From NCBI GenBank assembly GCA_949285905.1, contig CASDZV010000044.1, positions 1 to 51,464 on the forward strand: a DNA stretch of 51,464 nt, in the 5' to 3' direction. A model generated the notes under the pieces. The model had not been told where the DNA came from. It did not search any database and worked only from the letters and a program-made list of their open reading frames with translations. This DNA comes from an uncultured Spirochaetales bacterium. GTDB lineage: Bacteria; Spirochaetota; Spirochaetia; Sphaerochaetales; Sphaerochaetaceae. Shown piece after piece: positions 15,102 to 24,217 of this stretch. A program made the translations under genes and the position numbers. Each line of letters begins with the position of its first letter. Within the stretch, counting starts at the first letter, position 1.

Positions 15102-16112
15102 TCAGAACTGTTTGAAGAATGGCGTATCAGCCCTCTTGTCAAGAAGTCTCTTCAGCTCATCGTCGAGCTTGAAGACAGAAATCGACAGGCCTGCCATCTC
15201 AAGCGATGTAGCGAACTCCCCGACATATGTGCGATGGACACGAAGTCCAGCTTCTTTCAGATGCTTAGCGACTATTCCATAGACAAGATACTGCTCCTCG
15301 AGCGGAGTTGCACCAAGACCATTGACAAGAACAGCAACCTCGTCACCGCTCTGGAATGGCAGATCAGGAAGAATCTTGCCCATCATCTCAGAAACAGTAT
15401 CATCCGCATTCATCAGTTTGCAACGCTTGATACCCGGTTCTCCATGGATACCCATGCCAAGCTCCATCTCATCGTCAGCGATTGTGAAACTAGGCTTGCC
15501 GACGCGTGGAACAGTACATGGACTGAGTGCAACACCCATCGTACGCACATTGTGTGCAGCACGTTCTGCAATGGCTTTGACTGCAGGAAGATCCATTCCC
15601 TCATCTGCGGCAGCACCTGCACACTTATAGACAAAGAAGATACCTGCAACTCCGCGCCTGATACCAACCTCCCCTGGTTCAGGAACAGGACCTGAAGCGA
15701 CATCATCGCCTGCTATCACGGAATCTGTCACGATATCATATTCCATATCAGCCATCTCACCGGCCATCTTGAAATTATACTTATCACCATTGTAGTTGCC
15801 GAGAATATAGAGGACACCCTTTCCTGCCTCGACATTCTTCGTTACCGTGAGCATATCATCTGCGCTCGGAGACTGGAAAATACCGCCGATAGCACATCCA
15901 TCGAGCATGCCTTCTCCTACATAGCCGAGAAAAAGCGGGAGATGACCGGATCCGCCACCAGTGACAAGTGCAACCTTATTCTCCTTCTTCTTAGTGCTAA
16001 CGAGACAGGTGGGCTTCCCCTCTGCTGCCGTTATCTGATCGGAATGAGCCGCATACAGGCCTTCAAGCATCTCAGGAATGAAATCCTCTGCATTGTTCAT
16101 CAGCTTCTTCAT
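15102..16112 (-). CDS. dhaK: Dihydroxyacetone-kinase-like subunit K (substrate-binding)
   Basis: 336 residues. VTGGGSGHLPLFLGYVG (about 50-66) is the DhaK glycine-rich motif, and GMGIHGEPGI contains the histidine that binds the carbonyl substrate covalently in the family. NYNGDKYNFKMA is also typical. I chose the ATG with GGAGGAAACAGC directly upstream rather than the longer reading to 16175. The enzyme would phosphorylate dihydroxyacetone or a C3-C4 keto sugar using DhaL. It follows the binding-protein gene after 93 bases that contain two hairpins, and leads dhaL and two amidohydrolases. Confidence 0.88.
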   Translation of the reverse strand: MKKLMNNAEDFIPEMLEGLYAAHSDQITAAEGKPTCLVSTKKKENKVALVTGGGSGHLPLFLGYVGEGMLDGCAIGGIFQSPSADDMLTVTKNVEAGKGVLYILGNYNGDKYNFKMAGEMADMEYDIVTDSVIAGDDVASGPVPEPGEVGIRRGVAGIFFVYKCAGAAADEGMDLPAVKAIAERAAHNVRTMGVALSPCTVPRVGKPSFTIADDEMELGMGIHGEPGIKRCKLMNADDTVSEMMGKILPDLPFQSGDEVAVLVNGLGATPLEEQYLVYGIVAKHLKEAGLRVHRTYVGEFATSLEMAGLSISVFKLDDELKRLLDKRADTPFFKQF

Positions 16113-16136
16113 GCTGTTTCCTCCTTTTCTTCTCCC

Positions 16137-16198
16137 GTCAGAGCTGTCTTCTGACAGCCCTGCTGAGAGAAGCATGAGGATGGAAAACCATCCTCATG
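16137..16198 (-). other. Two intercistronic hairpins between the binding-protein gene and dhaK
   Basis: An 11-bp perfect stem (CATGAGGATGG / CCATCCTCATG, 4-base loop) lies seven bases after the binding-protein stop; a second 6-bp stem (GTCAGA / TCTGAC) follows. No long T-run is present. Such structures commonly keep binding-protein mRNA abundant relative to downstream genes by blocking 3' exonucleases or causing partial termination. Confidence 0.55.
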
Positions 16199-16205
16199 AG
16201 AATTT

Positions 16206-17777
16206 TCACTCTGCCTCAATCGGGCGAACGAACTGGAATCTCGGCTGTCCGTTCTTATCAAGGTCGACACCTGTAAGAGTGGAGCGGACACCTGTTGTCT
16301 CATAGACATAAGCCACAGGAATCCATGGGAGCTCGTCGCGGAGAAGATACTGCATCTCTGCATAGTATGCATCGCGCTGCTCTGGATCCATCTCATAGCG
16401 TCCAGCATCTGCAAGTCTATCGAACTCAGGATTCTTGTATCCGCCATAGTTCTGGCCGAATCCCTGTGTTGAGTAGAAGAGATCGTGATACATATCACCA
16501 TCGCTTGCGAGACATACGAAGCCACCAAGTGCAAACCATGTGTCGCCTCTCTGGACCTTGTCATAATATGTTGCGATATCCATGACCTGGATTTCGAGGT
16601 TGACACCGATTTCTGCCCATGCGTTCTTGAGCATCTCACACATAGCAACACGGTCACTGGAATCCTTGCAGATGATTGTCGCATCAAATCCGTTAGGATA
16701 TCCGGCTTCTGCCATAAGCTGCTTTGCCTTCTCAAGATTGTACTCATACTTCTGCTCTTCCGGGCATGGTACATAAATGGAGGTCGCTGATGTGACGATA
16801 CCGTCAGCAGGTGTAGCTGTCTGACCATAAGCGATCTTGACCATTCCCTCAAGATCCATAGCGTATCTGAGAGCCTGTCTTACGCGGACATCGTTAAGCT
16901 CTTCATGCATTGCACCATTGCAGACGATGTACTCAAGAGTCATGCCTGGGAAGAGATAGACATCAACTGTGTCTGTGTTTCTCAGATAATCAATCTGGCT
17001 GTTCTGGATACCGATTACGTAATCGACTTCGCCTGTCTCAAGAGCAAGAGAACGTGTTGTGTCATCTGCGATTGTACGGATTACGAGGTTCTTGAAATAT
17101 GGCTTCTGACCCCAGTAATTCTCATTTCTCTCGAAGGAGACATTATCTCCAGCTACCCATTCCTTGAATACCCATGGACCTGTTCCCATCGGATGGCGGA
17201 TGAAGTAGTTGTAATCATGTGACTCGAAGTAGTTCTTGTTGACGATAAGCCAGCCATTGTCAACCATCATTGAAAGCAGTGCAGGATATGGTCCGAATGT
17301 GCGGATATCAATAGTGTACTTATCAATAATCTCGCAGTTAGCGGCATCAACTGCACCCCAGCAATATTCCTTGGAGTTGCTGACTACACCTCTCTGGATT
17401 GTGAAAAGAACATCCTCTGTCGTAAGCTCTGTTCCATCCTGCCAGAGAACACCCTCGCGAAGCTTGACGCGGAGCGTATTGTCATCAATCTGCTCCCAGC
17501 TCTCAGCAAGCCATGGTTCGATCTCATTTGTGTCATTGTTCATTCTGACAAGACCTTCATAGACCTGAACGTTGATGATGGCATCTGGCTGGGTCACGGA
17601 ATTGCCCTGGGGATCAAGCTGTGCAGCTTCGCTGACCATGGCAGCAGTAAGCGTATCAGGCACTGCGGTCACTGGCATCCCTGCAGGAGCTCCTGATGAG
17701 CTCTCGCCGCTGCCACCTGCGAAGACAGCCATTGTTGATAAAAGAACAATGGAAAGAATCGCGATAAATCTCTTCAT
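16206..17777 (-). CDS. Oligopeptide/nickel-type ABC substrate-binding protein (SBP family 5)
   Basis: 523 residues. The signal peptide MKRFIAILSIVLLSTMAVFA precedes a Ser/Gly-rich mature start. The domain order is that of OppA/DppA: EPWLAESWEQIDDNTLRVKLR, LTTEDVLFTIQR, then DVRVRQALRYAMDLEGMVKIAYG and AKQLMAEAGYPNGFDATI. It would bind ligand outside the inner membrane for the OppBCDF transporter encoded upstream in the same operon. Unusually it lies after three TPR genes rather than first. AAGGAGGACC gives a strong ribosome binding site. Ligand is unknown; the dhaKL and amidohydrolase neighbours suggest that it may not be an ordinary peptide. Confidence 0.9.
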   Translation of the reverse strand: MKRFIAILSIVLLSTMAVFAGGSGESSSGAPAGMPVTAVPDTLTAAMVSEAAQLDPQGNSVTQPDAIINVQVYEGLVRMNNDTNEIEPWLAESWEQIDDNTLRVKLREGVLWQDGTELTTEDVLFTIQRGVVSNSKEYCWGAVDAANCEIIDKYTIDIRTFGPYPALLSMMVDNGWLIVNKNYFESHDYNYFIRHPMGTGPWVFKEWVAGDNVSFERNENYWGQKPYFKNLVIRTIADDTTRSLALETGEVDYVIGIQNSQIDYLRNTDTVDVYLFPGMTLEYIVCNGAMHEELNDVRVRQALRYAMDLEGMVKIAYGQTATPADGIVTSATSIYVPCPEEQKYEYNLEKAKQLMAEAGYPNGFDATIICKDSSDRVAMCEMLKNAWAEIGVNLEIQVMDIATYYDKVQRGDTWFALGGFVCLASDGDMYHDLFYSTQGFGQNYGGYKNPEFDRLADAGRYEMDPEQRDAYYAEMQYLLRDELPWIPVAYVYETTGVRSTLTGVDLDKNGQPRFQFVRPIEAE

Positions 17778-17800
17778 ATGGTCCTCCTTTTTCGCCTCAG

Positions 17801-18625
17801 TTAGTCTTCAAGGCGCTTTCTTTCATATTCAGCCGCAGCCCACCCGAAGCACATCCATGCCTCGTCTTTTCCGACCTCGAGTGTACGGTCAAGTGTCTTG
17901 CGGTAATTCTCCATATCACCATTCACACGATAATAATTCGCAACGCCGAAGCCCTGTGTTGTCACACTCAGTATTGGTTCCGGATCATTTGGAATCGTCA
18001 TCGCTTCTTCAGGTGTAAGTTCTCCCTTATAGAGGCGGAGCAGCCTGAGATAATTATCAGTTCCATCCATATCCCAGGAAGCATCTACATCCTTGATCAG
18101 GGCAGTAGCCTCTTCCTTGCGTCCACGCCTCATCAGAAGTATCCAGCGCCAGTTGAGAAGGGCGACTGTCAAAGACTGTGTTGTTGGAATCTTCGCACAC
18201 TCGTTGTATGCCTTCTCAGCAGTATCATAATCCCCGATAATCAGGTTGCAGAGACCATAGTGGTACCAGACATACCAGTTCTCAGGGATGAGGCGGGAAG
18301 CGACCGCGAAGTCAGCGGCTGCCAGCTCGAATTCTCCCGCGTTGATATATCTGCGGCCCCTCATGCTGAAATTAATGCCGCAGAACGGATCGAATATCAT
18401 GGCCTCAGAGAGCGACCAGATGGATTCTCTCACAAGATGCTGAGGAGCTACGACATCTGAACGGCGACGGAGAAGATCCGACACATCTGGCAGAATGTCA
18501 TAGTAATTCCATTTGCCGTAGAGTGCGTCGATTTTTGCATCGAGCTCTTTGATTTCATCAGAGAACTCCACGTCAGCTCTGAAAATAACCTGGCTACCCC
18601 ATTTCACATCACTTGCACTATGCAT
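17801..18625 (-). CDS. TPR-repeat protein, third of three tandem paralogues
   Basis: 274 residues from the ATG with GGAGGAGTGAG just upstream; the longer reading to 18754 would overlap the preceding gene. It shares the trio's core: a helix-rich region with FDPFCGINFSMRGRRYI, ADFAVASRLIPENWYVWYHYG and a tetratricopeptide pair (DYDTAEKAYNECAK), and the shared C-terminus GFGVANYYRVNGDMENYRKT. It lacks the two-residue variation seen in the other two (YYRWRGHRHLN is NFSMRGRRYIN here), so it is the most diverged. No signal peptide, so cytoplasmic. Function unknown; its place between the transporter ATPases and binding protein implies a role in the same pathway. Confidence 0.8.
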   Translation of the reverse strand: MHSASDVKWGSQVIFRADVEFSDEIKELDAKIDALYGKWNYYDILPDVSDLLRRRSDVVAPQHLVRESIWSLSEAMIFDPFCGINFSMRGRRYINAGEFELAAADFAVASRLIPENWYVWYHYGLCNLIIGDYDTAEKAYNECAKIPTTQSLTVALLNWRWILLMRRGRKEEATALIKDVDASWDMDGTDNYLRLLRLYKGELTPEEAMTIPNDPEPILSVTTQGFGVANYYRVNGDMENYRKTLDRTLEVGKDEAWMCFGWAAAEYERKRLED

Positions 18626-18635
18626 CTCACTCCTC

Positions 18636-19445
18636 CTACATTCCACGGTAAGTCTTCGTGTAATAGGCTCCAGCGAAACCGAAGCTGTTCCATGCGACGT
18701 CTTTTCCTGTTTCAAGGATATAGTCGATAATCTCGTGATACTTATCCTTGTCACCTAATGCATAATAATGGTTCGCGACACCGAAGCCATGTGTGCATAC
18801 TGCGAAGATTCTCTCGCGGCGGTCATCTTCAGAAAGATTTTCAGGAACTTCAAGAAGTGACTCTGCAGAGACCTTCCCTTTATAGAAGTTGATCATCTCG
18901 AGGTAATCAAAGTTGTAATCTGTGGTTGTCATATCATCCGGAACACGCTTGAGAGCCTCTTTTGCCTCCTCAGTCTTCCCCTGGAGCATAAGACACACAT
19001 ATGTCCAGTTCGTAAGAGGAATGATATTCGTCTCCCTCTCACTGGGAACTGCAAGACACTTCTTGTATGCAAGCTCTGCAAGCTCATACTTCCCGAGAAG
19101 CACAAGAGTAAGTCCTAAGTGATACCAGACATCCCAGTTCTCAGGAATCAGTCTGGAGGCGACCATCAGGTCAGCGCATGCCTCAGGAATCTCAGCAACA
19201 TTAAGATGCCTGTGACCACGCCAGCGGTAATAGATACCACACATAGGATCAAGAGCGATTGCCCTTGAGAATGACTGGATGGCATCGCGCATCAGGCGCA
19301 CATTGCCAAGTGCCAGACCACGTTTGAACCAGAGCTCTGCATTCTGGCTGTTTTCCTTGAGCTCTTTATCGATGGCCTCCACTTCTGGAGGGAAATTCTT
19401 TGTCAGTTCAGATATCTTCTGCGACTCACTAGAAGCTCTCATCAT
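18636..19445 (-). CDS. TPR-repeat protein, second of three tandem paralogues
   Basis: 269 residues. The ATG nine bases after GGAGG is preferred over the GTG two codons earlier, which is only three bases from it. TPR-like helices run from about residue 35 (AELWFKRGLALGNVRLMRDA), followed by DPMCGIYYRWRGHRHLN, ASRLIPENWDVWYHLGL and a repeat with AELAYKKCLAV. The C-terminal third (GFGVANHYYALGDKDKYHEI) is shared with both neighbours. Ten bases separate it from the third copy. No catalytic motif is recognised; a scaffold, chaperone or sensor role is possible. Confidence 0.8.
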   Translation of the reverse strand: MMRASSESQKISELTKNFPPEVEAIDKELKENSQNAELWFKRGLALGNVRLMRDAIQSFSRAIALDPMCGIYYRWRGHRHLNVAEIPEACADLMVASRLIPENWDVWYHLGLTLVLLGKYELAELAYKKCLAVPSERETNIIPLTNWTYVCLMLQGKTEEAKEALKRVPDDMTTTDYNFDYLEMINFYKGKVSAESLLEVPENLSEDDRRERIFAVCTHGFGVANHYYALGDKDKYHEIIDYILETGKDVAWNSFGFAGAYYTKTYRGM

Positions 19446-19468
19446 AGCCACAATCCTCCTTTATTCTC

Positions 19469-20293
19469 TCAGACTTCTTCCTCAGCCATGCCAGTTCCAC
19501 GGAAACGCTGTACATAGCATGCAGCTGAATAACCGAAGCAGTTCCACGACTTCTCCATGCCTTTCTCTACGATGAAATCAATCGTCTCATCGTATTTTTC
19601 CCTATTGCCCTTCACAAGGTAGTAATTGGCAAGACCGAAAGCCTGAGTCATGATTGTCAGTTCCGCCTCCTTGTCATCCTTGTCTGCGGTCAGCAACAGC
19701 TCAGGATCCCTCTCTCCTTTGTATGTGAGACACATATTCAGGTAAGATGTATTTCCACCGGCATCCATATCTGCGGAGATGTATTTCTCTAAGAGCTCAT
19801 CAGCTTCCTTCTTCCATCCGCGGAGGGAAAGATTGATCCATGCCCAGTTGCATACTGCAATTCTCTTATCATCCGGCATATACATCTCGAGGCATTTCTT
19901 ATGCGCGTACCAAGCAGCTTCCCTGCGTCCGAGAACAGTATTGCAGAGTCCAAGGTGATACCAGACATCCCAGTTCTGAGGCAGAAGATGGGAAGCAAGC
20001 GCGAAATCAGCGGCAGCATCCGCAACATCGCCACAGTTAAGGTGCCTGTGACCACGCCAGCGGTAATAGATACCGCACATCGGATCGATAGCAATTGCAC
20101 GAGAAAGAGCCTCCTCTGCTTCGCGCATATTCTCTGTCTGAGCATAAATCTTCGCGCGTTCAAACCACATCTCGGCATTCTCGGGTTCAAGTTCATTTGC
20201 CTTGAAGCGCTGATCGTTCTCCTTCAATGCGTCCGTCAGCTCAACCTGGCAGCGCGGCCAGACATACTGTGTTTCTTTTGCGGGTTTCGACAT
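19469..20293 (-). CDS. TPR-repeat protein, first of three tandem paralogues
   Basis: 274 residues. AGGAGG lies seven bases before the ATG. TPR helices appear at about 42-75 (AEMWFERAKIYAQTENMREA), followed by the identical DPMCGIYYRWRGHRHLN block of the second copy, then SHLLPQNWDVWYHLGL and AWYAHKKCLEM. The C-terminus is AFGLANYYLVKGNREKYDET. Tryptophan, tyrosine and histidine are frequent in the shared central block, which looks like a ligand or protein-binding surface. It follows oppF by 12 bases, so it is cotranscribed with the transporter. Confidence 0.8.
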   Translation of the reverse strand: MSKPAKETQYVWPRCQVELTDALKENDQRFKANELEPENAEMWFERAKIYAQTENMREAEEALSRAIAIDPMCGIYYRWRGHRHLNCGDVADAAADFALASHLLPQNWDVWYHLGLCNTVLGRREAAWYAHKKCLEMYMPDDKRIAVCNWAWINLSLRGWKKEADELLEKYISADMDAGGNTSYLNMCLTYKGERDPELLLTADKDDKEAELTIMTQAFGLANYYLVKGNREKYDETIDFIVEKGMEKSWNCFGYSAACYVQRFRGTGMAEEEV

Positions 20294-20305
20294 TATCCAA
20301 CCTCC

Positions 20306-21280
20306 TCAGTTCACTGGATTCTTATCGAAGTCAGTGCCGGCGAAATGGCAGGCACAGAAATGACATGGAGAAACTTCCCTCAGTTCCGGTGTCTTGCTGA
20401 AACAGATATCCTTTGCATAATTGCATCTAGGAGCGAAACGGCAGCCTTCTTTCGGGTTTATAGGCGATGTGATCTCACCTTTAAGAAGGATTCTGTGTCT
20501 GTCCAGATCAATGCTCGGGACCGGAATTGCTGAAAGAAGCGCCTGTGTATATGGATGGTACTTATTGACAAAGAGCTCCTTTGCAGGCGAATACTCAACG
20601 ACTTTTCCCAGATACATGACCATAATATTGTCGGAAATGTGTCTGACAACCGAAAGATCATGCGTGATGAATATGTACGTGAATCCAAGTTCATCCTGCA
20701 GATCCTGAAGCAGGTTGAGAATCTGCGCCTGAATGGAGACATCAAGTGCAGATACAGGCTCATCGCACACAATGAACTTCGGACGGAGAACAAGAGCTCT
20801 CGCAATACCTATTCTCTGTCTTCTTCCTCCATCAAGCTCATGTGGATAGCTGTCCGCAAGGCGGGAAGCAAGACCGACTGTATCCATTGTCTTCTTCACC
20901 ATGGCATCGATATCTGCCTTCGACTTTGACACTCCATAGATCTTCAATGGCTCCGCAATTGCCTGAGAGACACTCATTCTCGGATTAAGAGATGAGAACG
21001 GATCCTGGAAAATCATCTGCATATTGCGTCTGAGCTCGTGCAGCTTTCTCTTCTTGACAGTCGTTATATTCTCGCCTTCAAACCATATCTCACCGCTTGT
21101 CGGTGGAAGAAGATGGATAAGAGTGCGCCCGAGTGTGCTCTTACCGCAACCGGACTCACCTACAACTCCAAGTGTCTGCTTCTCTTCAAGCGTGAAGCTG
21201 ACATCATCAACCGCATGGAGGATACCAGATGGGACCTTGAAGTATTTCTTCAGATTCCTGACTTCAAGCAAAACACTCAT
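20306..21280 (-). CDS. oppF: Oligopeptide/dipeptide-type ABC transporter ATPase F
   Basis: 324 residues. Walker A GESGCGKST near residue 42, Q-loop FQDPFSSLNP, Walker B FIVCDEPVSALD and switch THDLSVV are all present. The signature is LDGGRRQR instead of the usual LSGGQRQR. The C-terminal oligopeptide-transporter domain carries cysteines in CRFAPRCNYAKDIC and a final CHF, a pattern linked to an iron-sulfur site in some Dpp/Opp ATPases. It forms the heterodimeric motor with OppD, whose stop overlaps its ATG by four bases. Confidence 0.92.
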   Translation of the reverse strand: MSVLLEVRNLKKYFKVPSGILHAVDDVSFTLEEKQTLGVVGESGCGKSTLGRTLIHLLPPTSGEIWFEGENITTVKKRKLHELRRNMQMIFQDPFSSLNPRMSVSQAIAEPLKIYGVSKSKADIDAMVKKTMDTVGLASRLADSYPHELDGGRRQRIGIARALVLRPKFIVCDEPVSALDVSIQAQILNLLQDLQDELGFTYIFITHDLSVVRHISDNIMVMYLGKVVEYSPAKELFVNKYHPYTQALLSAIPVPSIDLDRHRILLKGEITSPINPKEGCRFAPRCNYAKDICFSKTPELREVSPCHFCACHFAGTDFDKNPVN

Positions 21281-22260
21281 TTACTCTCTCCTCCTTCTCC
21301 TGCAAAAAGGCAGCAACGCACGAAATGGCCTGGCTCTATCTCTACAAGAGGAGGCTCACCCTTCTTGCAGTTTTCCGAACACCTCGAGCACCTCACACTG
21401 AAGCTGCAGTAATTGGGAAGCCTGCTCGGATCCGGCATCAGACCAGGAATCGGCTTAAGCCTGTCAACGTCTTTATCGAGACTCGGAAGGGAATCGAAAA
21501 GCCCGATTGTATACGGATGCTGAGGATTGCGGAAAATATGCGCTGCAGTACCAGCTTCCACAATTTCACCAGCATACATGATCACAACTTTGTCACATGT
21601 CTCTGCGACAACACCAAGATCATGGGTAATCATGATCATAGATGTATTGAAGTCCTCTTTGAGCTTACGCATCATGTCGAGAATCTGTGCCTGAATAGTC
21701 ACATCAAGCGCAGTTGTCGGCTCGTCTGCGATTAAAAGCTCAGGATTGCATGCAAGAGCGATAGCGATGACCACACGCTGTCTCATTCCACCTGAGAACT
21801 GGTGAGGATACTCGTTGAAGCGCTCCCCTGGAATACCAACCATCTCAAGCATCTCTGTTGCGCGCAAGGTCGCTTCTGCCGCAGAACACTTCTCATGAAG
21901 TTTAATCACTTCCATAATCTGCTTTCCGACAGTCTGCACAGGGTTGAGGGATGTCATCGGATCCTGGAAAATCATGGACACCTTCTTCCCTCTGATGTCA
22001 TGAAGCTCGTGCTTTGACATCTTCGTGACTTCCTCTCCATCAAGTTCTATGGATCCCTGGACAATTCTTCCTGGAGGATCTGGAATGAGCTGCATGATAC
22101 TCAGTGCAAGCGTTGTCTTGCCCGCACCTGTCTCACCGACAATACCTAATGTTTCACCTCTGTCCATTGACAGTGAGACATTGTTGACAGCTTCTACAAC
22201 CTCCGTCTCCATCTCATAATGGACTACAAGATCTTTTATTGTAAGCAATCTTTCAGACAT
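21277..22260 (-). CDS. oppD: Oligopeptide/dipeptide-type ABC transporter ATPase D
   Basis: 327 residues from the ATG seven bases after AGGAG; a TTG one codon earlier is less likely. Walker [11 protein letters not shown]-loop [10 protein letters not shown], signature FSGGMRQR, Walker [13 protein letters not shown] and switch THDLGVV are complete. The C-terminus has the cysteine cluster [14 protein letters not shown]. It powers import with OppF through OppB and OppC at the inner membrane. A 12-base gap separates it from oppC. Confidence 0.92.
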   Translation of the reverse strand: MSERLLTIKDLVVHYEMETEVVEAVNNVSLSMDRGETLGIVGETGAGKTTLALSIMQLIPDPPGRIVQGSIELDGEEVTKMSKHELHDIRGKKVSMIFQDPMTSLNPVQTVGKQIMEVIKLHEKCSAAEATLRATEMLEMVGIPGERFNEYPHQFSGGMRQRVVIAIALACNPELLIADEPTTALDVTIQAQILDMMRKLKEDFNTSMIMITHDLGVVAETCDKVVIMYAGEIVEAGTAAHIFRNPQHPYTIGLFDSLPSLDKDVDRLKPIPGLMPDPSRLPNYCSFSVRCSRCSENCKKGEPPLVEIEPGHFVRCCLFAGEGGESK

Positions 22261-22272
22261 CAATCTTCTCCT

Positions 22273-23184
22273 CTAGTTCTTAAGACGCGGGTCGAGAGCA
22301 TCTCTCAGGCCGTCCCCGAGAAGGTTGAAACAGCCAATATTGAGCATGATTGTCAATCCTGGGAATGTTACCATCCACCAGTTTCCACGGATGTACTGAC
22401 GAGCCGAGCTGAGCATCATGCCCCACTCTGCTGTAGGTGGCTGTATACCGAGACCGAGGAAGCTGAGACCACAGGCACAGAGGATTCCGCTTGCAATACC
22501 GATAGTACCCTGAACAATGATCGGTGCAAGGGAATTCGGCAGAAGATGGCGGAATATAAGACGCATGTTCGAAGCGCCGATAGCTGTCGCGGCCTCAACG
22601 AACTCCATACCTTTGTTAGCCAGTACGGAACTGCGGACAATACGGGCAAAGCGCGGAACATTGCTTATAGCGATGGCAAGAAGCATGTTGCCAAGTCCGG
22701 TTCCCAGGGATGCTGCTATAGCAAGCGCCAGCAGCATATTCGGAATAGCAAGGAAGACATCCATCAACCGCATCAGGACTTCATCTACCTTTCCACCATA
22801 AAAGGCGGCAACCGCACCGATGACAATACCAAGCGCAAGGCCAATCACAACGGAGACAATACCGATGATAAGAGACATGCGCGAACCCCAGATGATCCTG
22901 CTGAGGATATCACGGCCGAGATTATCAGTCCCCAGAGGATAATCCTTGCAAGGCGGAGTGAAAGCTGCCGAGTAATTCTGGTCGTCATATCCGTATGGCG
23001 CTATCTGAGAAGGGAATATGGCAAAAAGCAGGAAAACAAGAATAACCGCTCCTGCAATCATGGCAGCTTTATTCTTTCTCAGTCTGTGCCATGCAGCTCT
23101 TGTCGGACTTATTGATCCGTTGACTTTATTCTTAGCACGGGCCTTCTCTGCCCTTTCTATAGCTGGTGTTATTATCTTTGACAT
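22273..23184 (-). CDS. oppC: Oligopeptide-type ABC transporter permease C
   Basis: 303 residues. A cytoplasmic basic N-terminus, a membrane helix at about 43-60 (MIAGAVILVFLLFAIFPS), the DppC/OppC landmark PLGTDNLGRDILSRIIWGSR, and the coupling loop EAATAIGASNMRLIFRHLLPN are present. About six transmembrane helices are expected. The start overlaps the oppB stop (TAATG), so translation is coupled. Confidence 0.92.
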   Translation of the reverse strand: MSKIITPAIERAEKARAKNKVNGSISPTRAAWHRLRKNKAAMIAGAVILVFLLFAIFPSQIAPYGYDDQNYSAAFTPPCKDYPLGTDNLGRDILSRIIWGSRMSLIIGIVSVVIGLALGIVIGAVAAFYGGKVDEVLMRLMDVFLAIPNMLLALAIAASLGTGLGNMLLAIAISNVPRFARIVRSSVLANKGMEFVEAATAIGASNMRLIFRHLLPNSLAPIIVQGTIGIASGILCACGLSFLGLGIQPPTAEWGMMLSSARQYIRGNWWMVTFPGLTIMLNIGCFNLLGDGLRDALDPRLKN

Positions 23185-24143
23185 TATTCTGCTCCCTTCT
23201 TCTTTTTCTTCTTGGAACTGTAAAGAGACTTCATACGCGGATCGATATATGCATACAGCACATCGATAACGAGGTTACAGACACTGGAAATGAAGGCAAG
23301 AATCACAACGCCGCCCATGATTACCGGGTAGTTGCGGTTTGTAATCGCGTCAACCATGTACTTGCCGATACCAGGGATTGCGAATACCGTCTCTGTGAGA
23401 ACTGCACCACCAAGAAGCGCACCGAACTCAAGTCCGACGATAGTGACAATAGGGATAAGAGCATTGCTCAGTGCATGCTTGATAATAACATTATACTCCG
23501 AAAGTCCCTTCGCCCTTGCTGTCCGGATATAATCCTGCCTGATAACCTCAAGCATACTTGAACGCGTTGTTCTCGTAATTGTGGCCATCGTGCTTGTTCC
23601 TACAGTCAGACATGGCAGTACCCAGTACTCCGGACCATAGAAACCGGATGACGGGAACCATCCCAGGAAAACAGAGAAAAGCAGGATATTCATCAGGCCC
23701 TGCCAGAAATTAGGCATCGAAACACCAATGAATGAGACTATCGAAGAAAAATAATCAATGAATGTATTCTGCCATGTAGCTGCAGCAATACCTAACGGAA
23801 TGCCTATTCCGACCGCTATCAGTATACTTATTCCTGCAAGAATCAGCGTCGTTGGCATTCTCTCGATGACTTCTGTAAGAACAGGGGCTCCTGTCTTATA
23901 GGACGTTCCCAGATCTCCTCTTGTGAATATTCCGACAATGTAATCCACATACTGGACAAGAAGCGGTCTGTTAAGACCCATTTCCTCTCTCAATGCCTCT
24001 ACTGCCTCTTCTGAAGCACCTTCACCCGCCATCATTCTGGCAGGATCACCTGGCATGAGCTGGTTGAGAATGAAGACAATCGTGACAACGCCGATAAGGA
24101 CAGGGATCAGCAAAACCAATCTTTTAATGATATATTTCAGCAT
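23184..24143 (-). CDS. oppB: Oligopeptide-type ABC transporter permease B
   Basis: 319 residues. It begins with the typical MLKYIIKRLVLLIPVLIGV helix and has the EAA-loop equivalent YIRTARAKGLSEYNVIIKHAL and the C-terminal IDVLYAYIDPRMK. AGGAGGGAAACAGACGG leads the ATG. It is the first gene of the 12-gene minus-strand operon and lies after a pair of 13-bp direct repeats that may bind the neighbouring AraC-type response regulator. Confidence 0.92.
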   Translation of the reverse strand: MLKYIIKRLVLLIPVLIGVVTIVFILNQLMPGDPARMMAGEGASEEAVEALREEMGLNRPLLVQYVDYIVGIFTRGDLGTSYKTGAPVLTEVIERMPTTLILAGISILIAVGIGIPLGIAAATWQNTFIDYFSSIVSFIGVSMPNFWQGLMNILLFSVFLGWFPSSGFYGPEYWVLPCLTVGTSTMATITRTTRSSMLEVIRQDYIRTARAKGLSEYNVIIKHALSNALIPIVTIVGLEFGALLGGAVLTETVFAIPGIGKYMVDAITNRNYPVIMGGVVILAFISSVCNLVIDVLYAYIDPRMKSLYSSKKKKKKGAE

Positions 24144-24217
24144 CCGTCTGTTTCCCTCCTATCTCGTCAATTGTTTGGATTAAAACTACTTTAAGAGCGG
24201 CTCGGAGAGGAAGAAAC

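Noticed and set aside
15092..15102. Hidden DhaM phosphotransfer gene near dhaKL
   Set aside because: No PTS-EIIA-like frame exists between or beside dhaK and dhaL; the neighbours are an amidohydrolase and a binding protein.
22219..23115. 298-codon plus-strand frame opposite oppC
   Set aside because: Composition is low in hydrophobic residues with many Lys/Arg/His runs and no recognisable domain; oppC on the other strand is certain.
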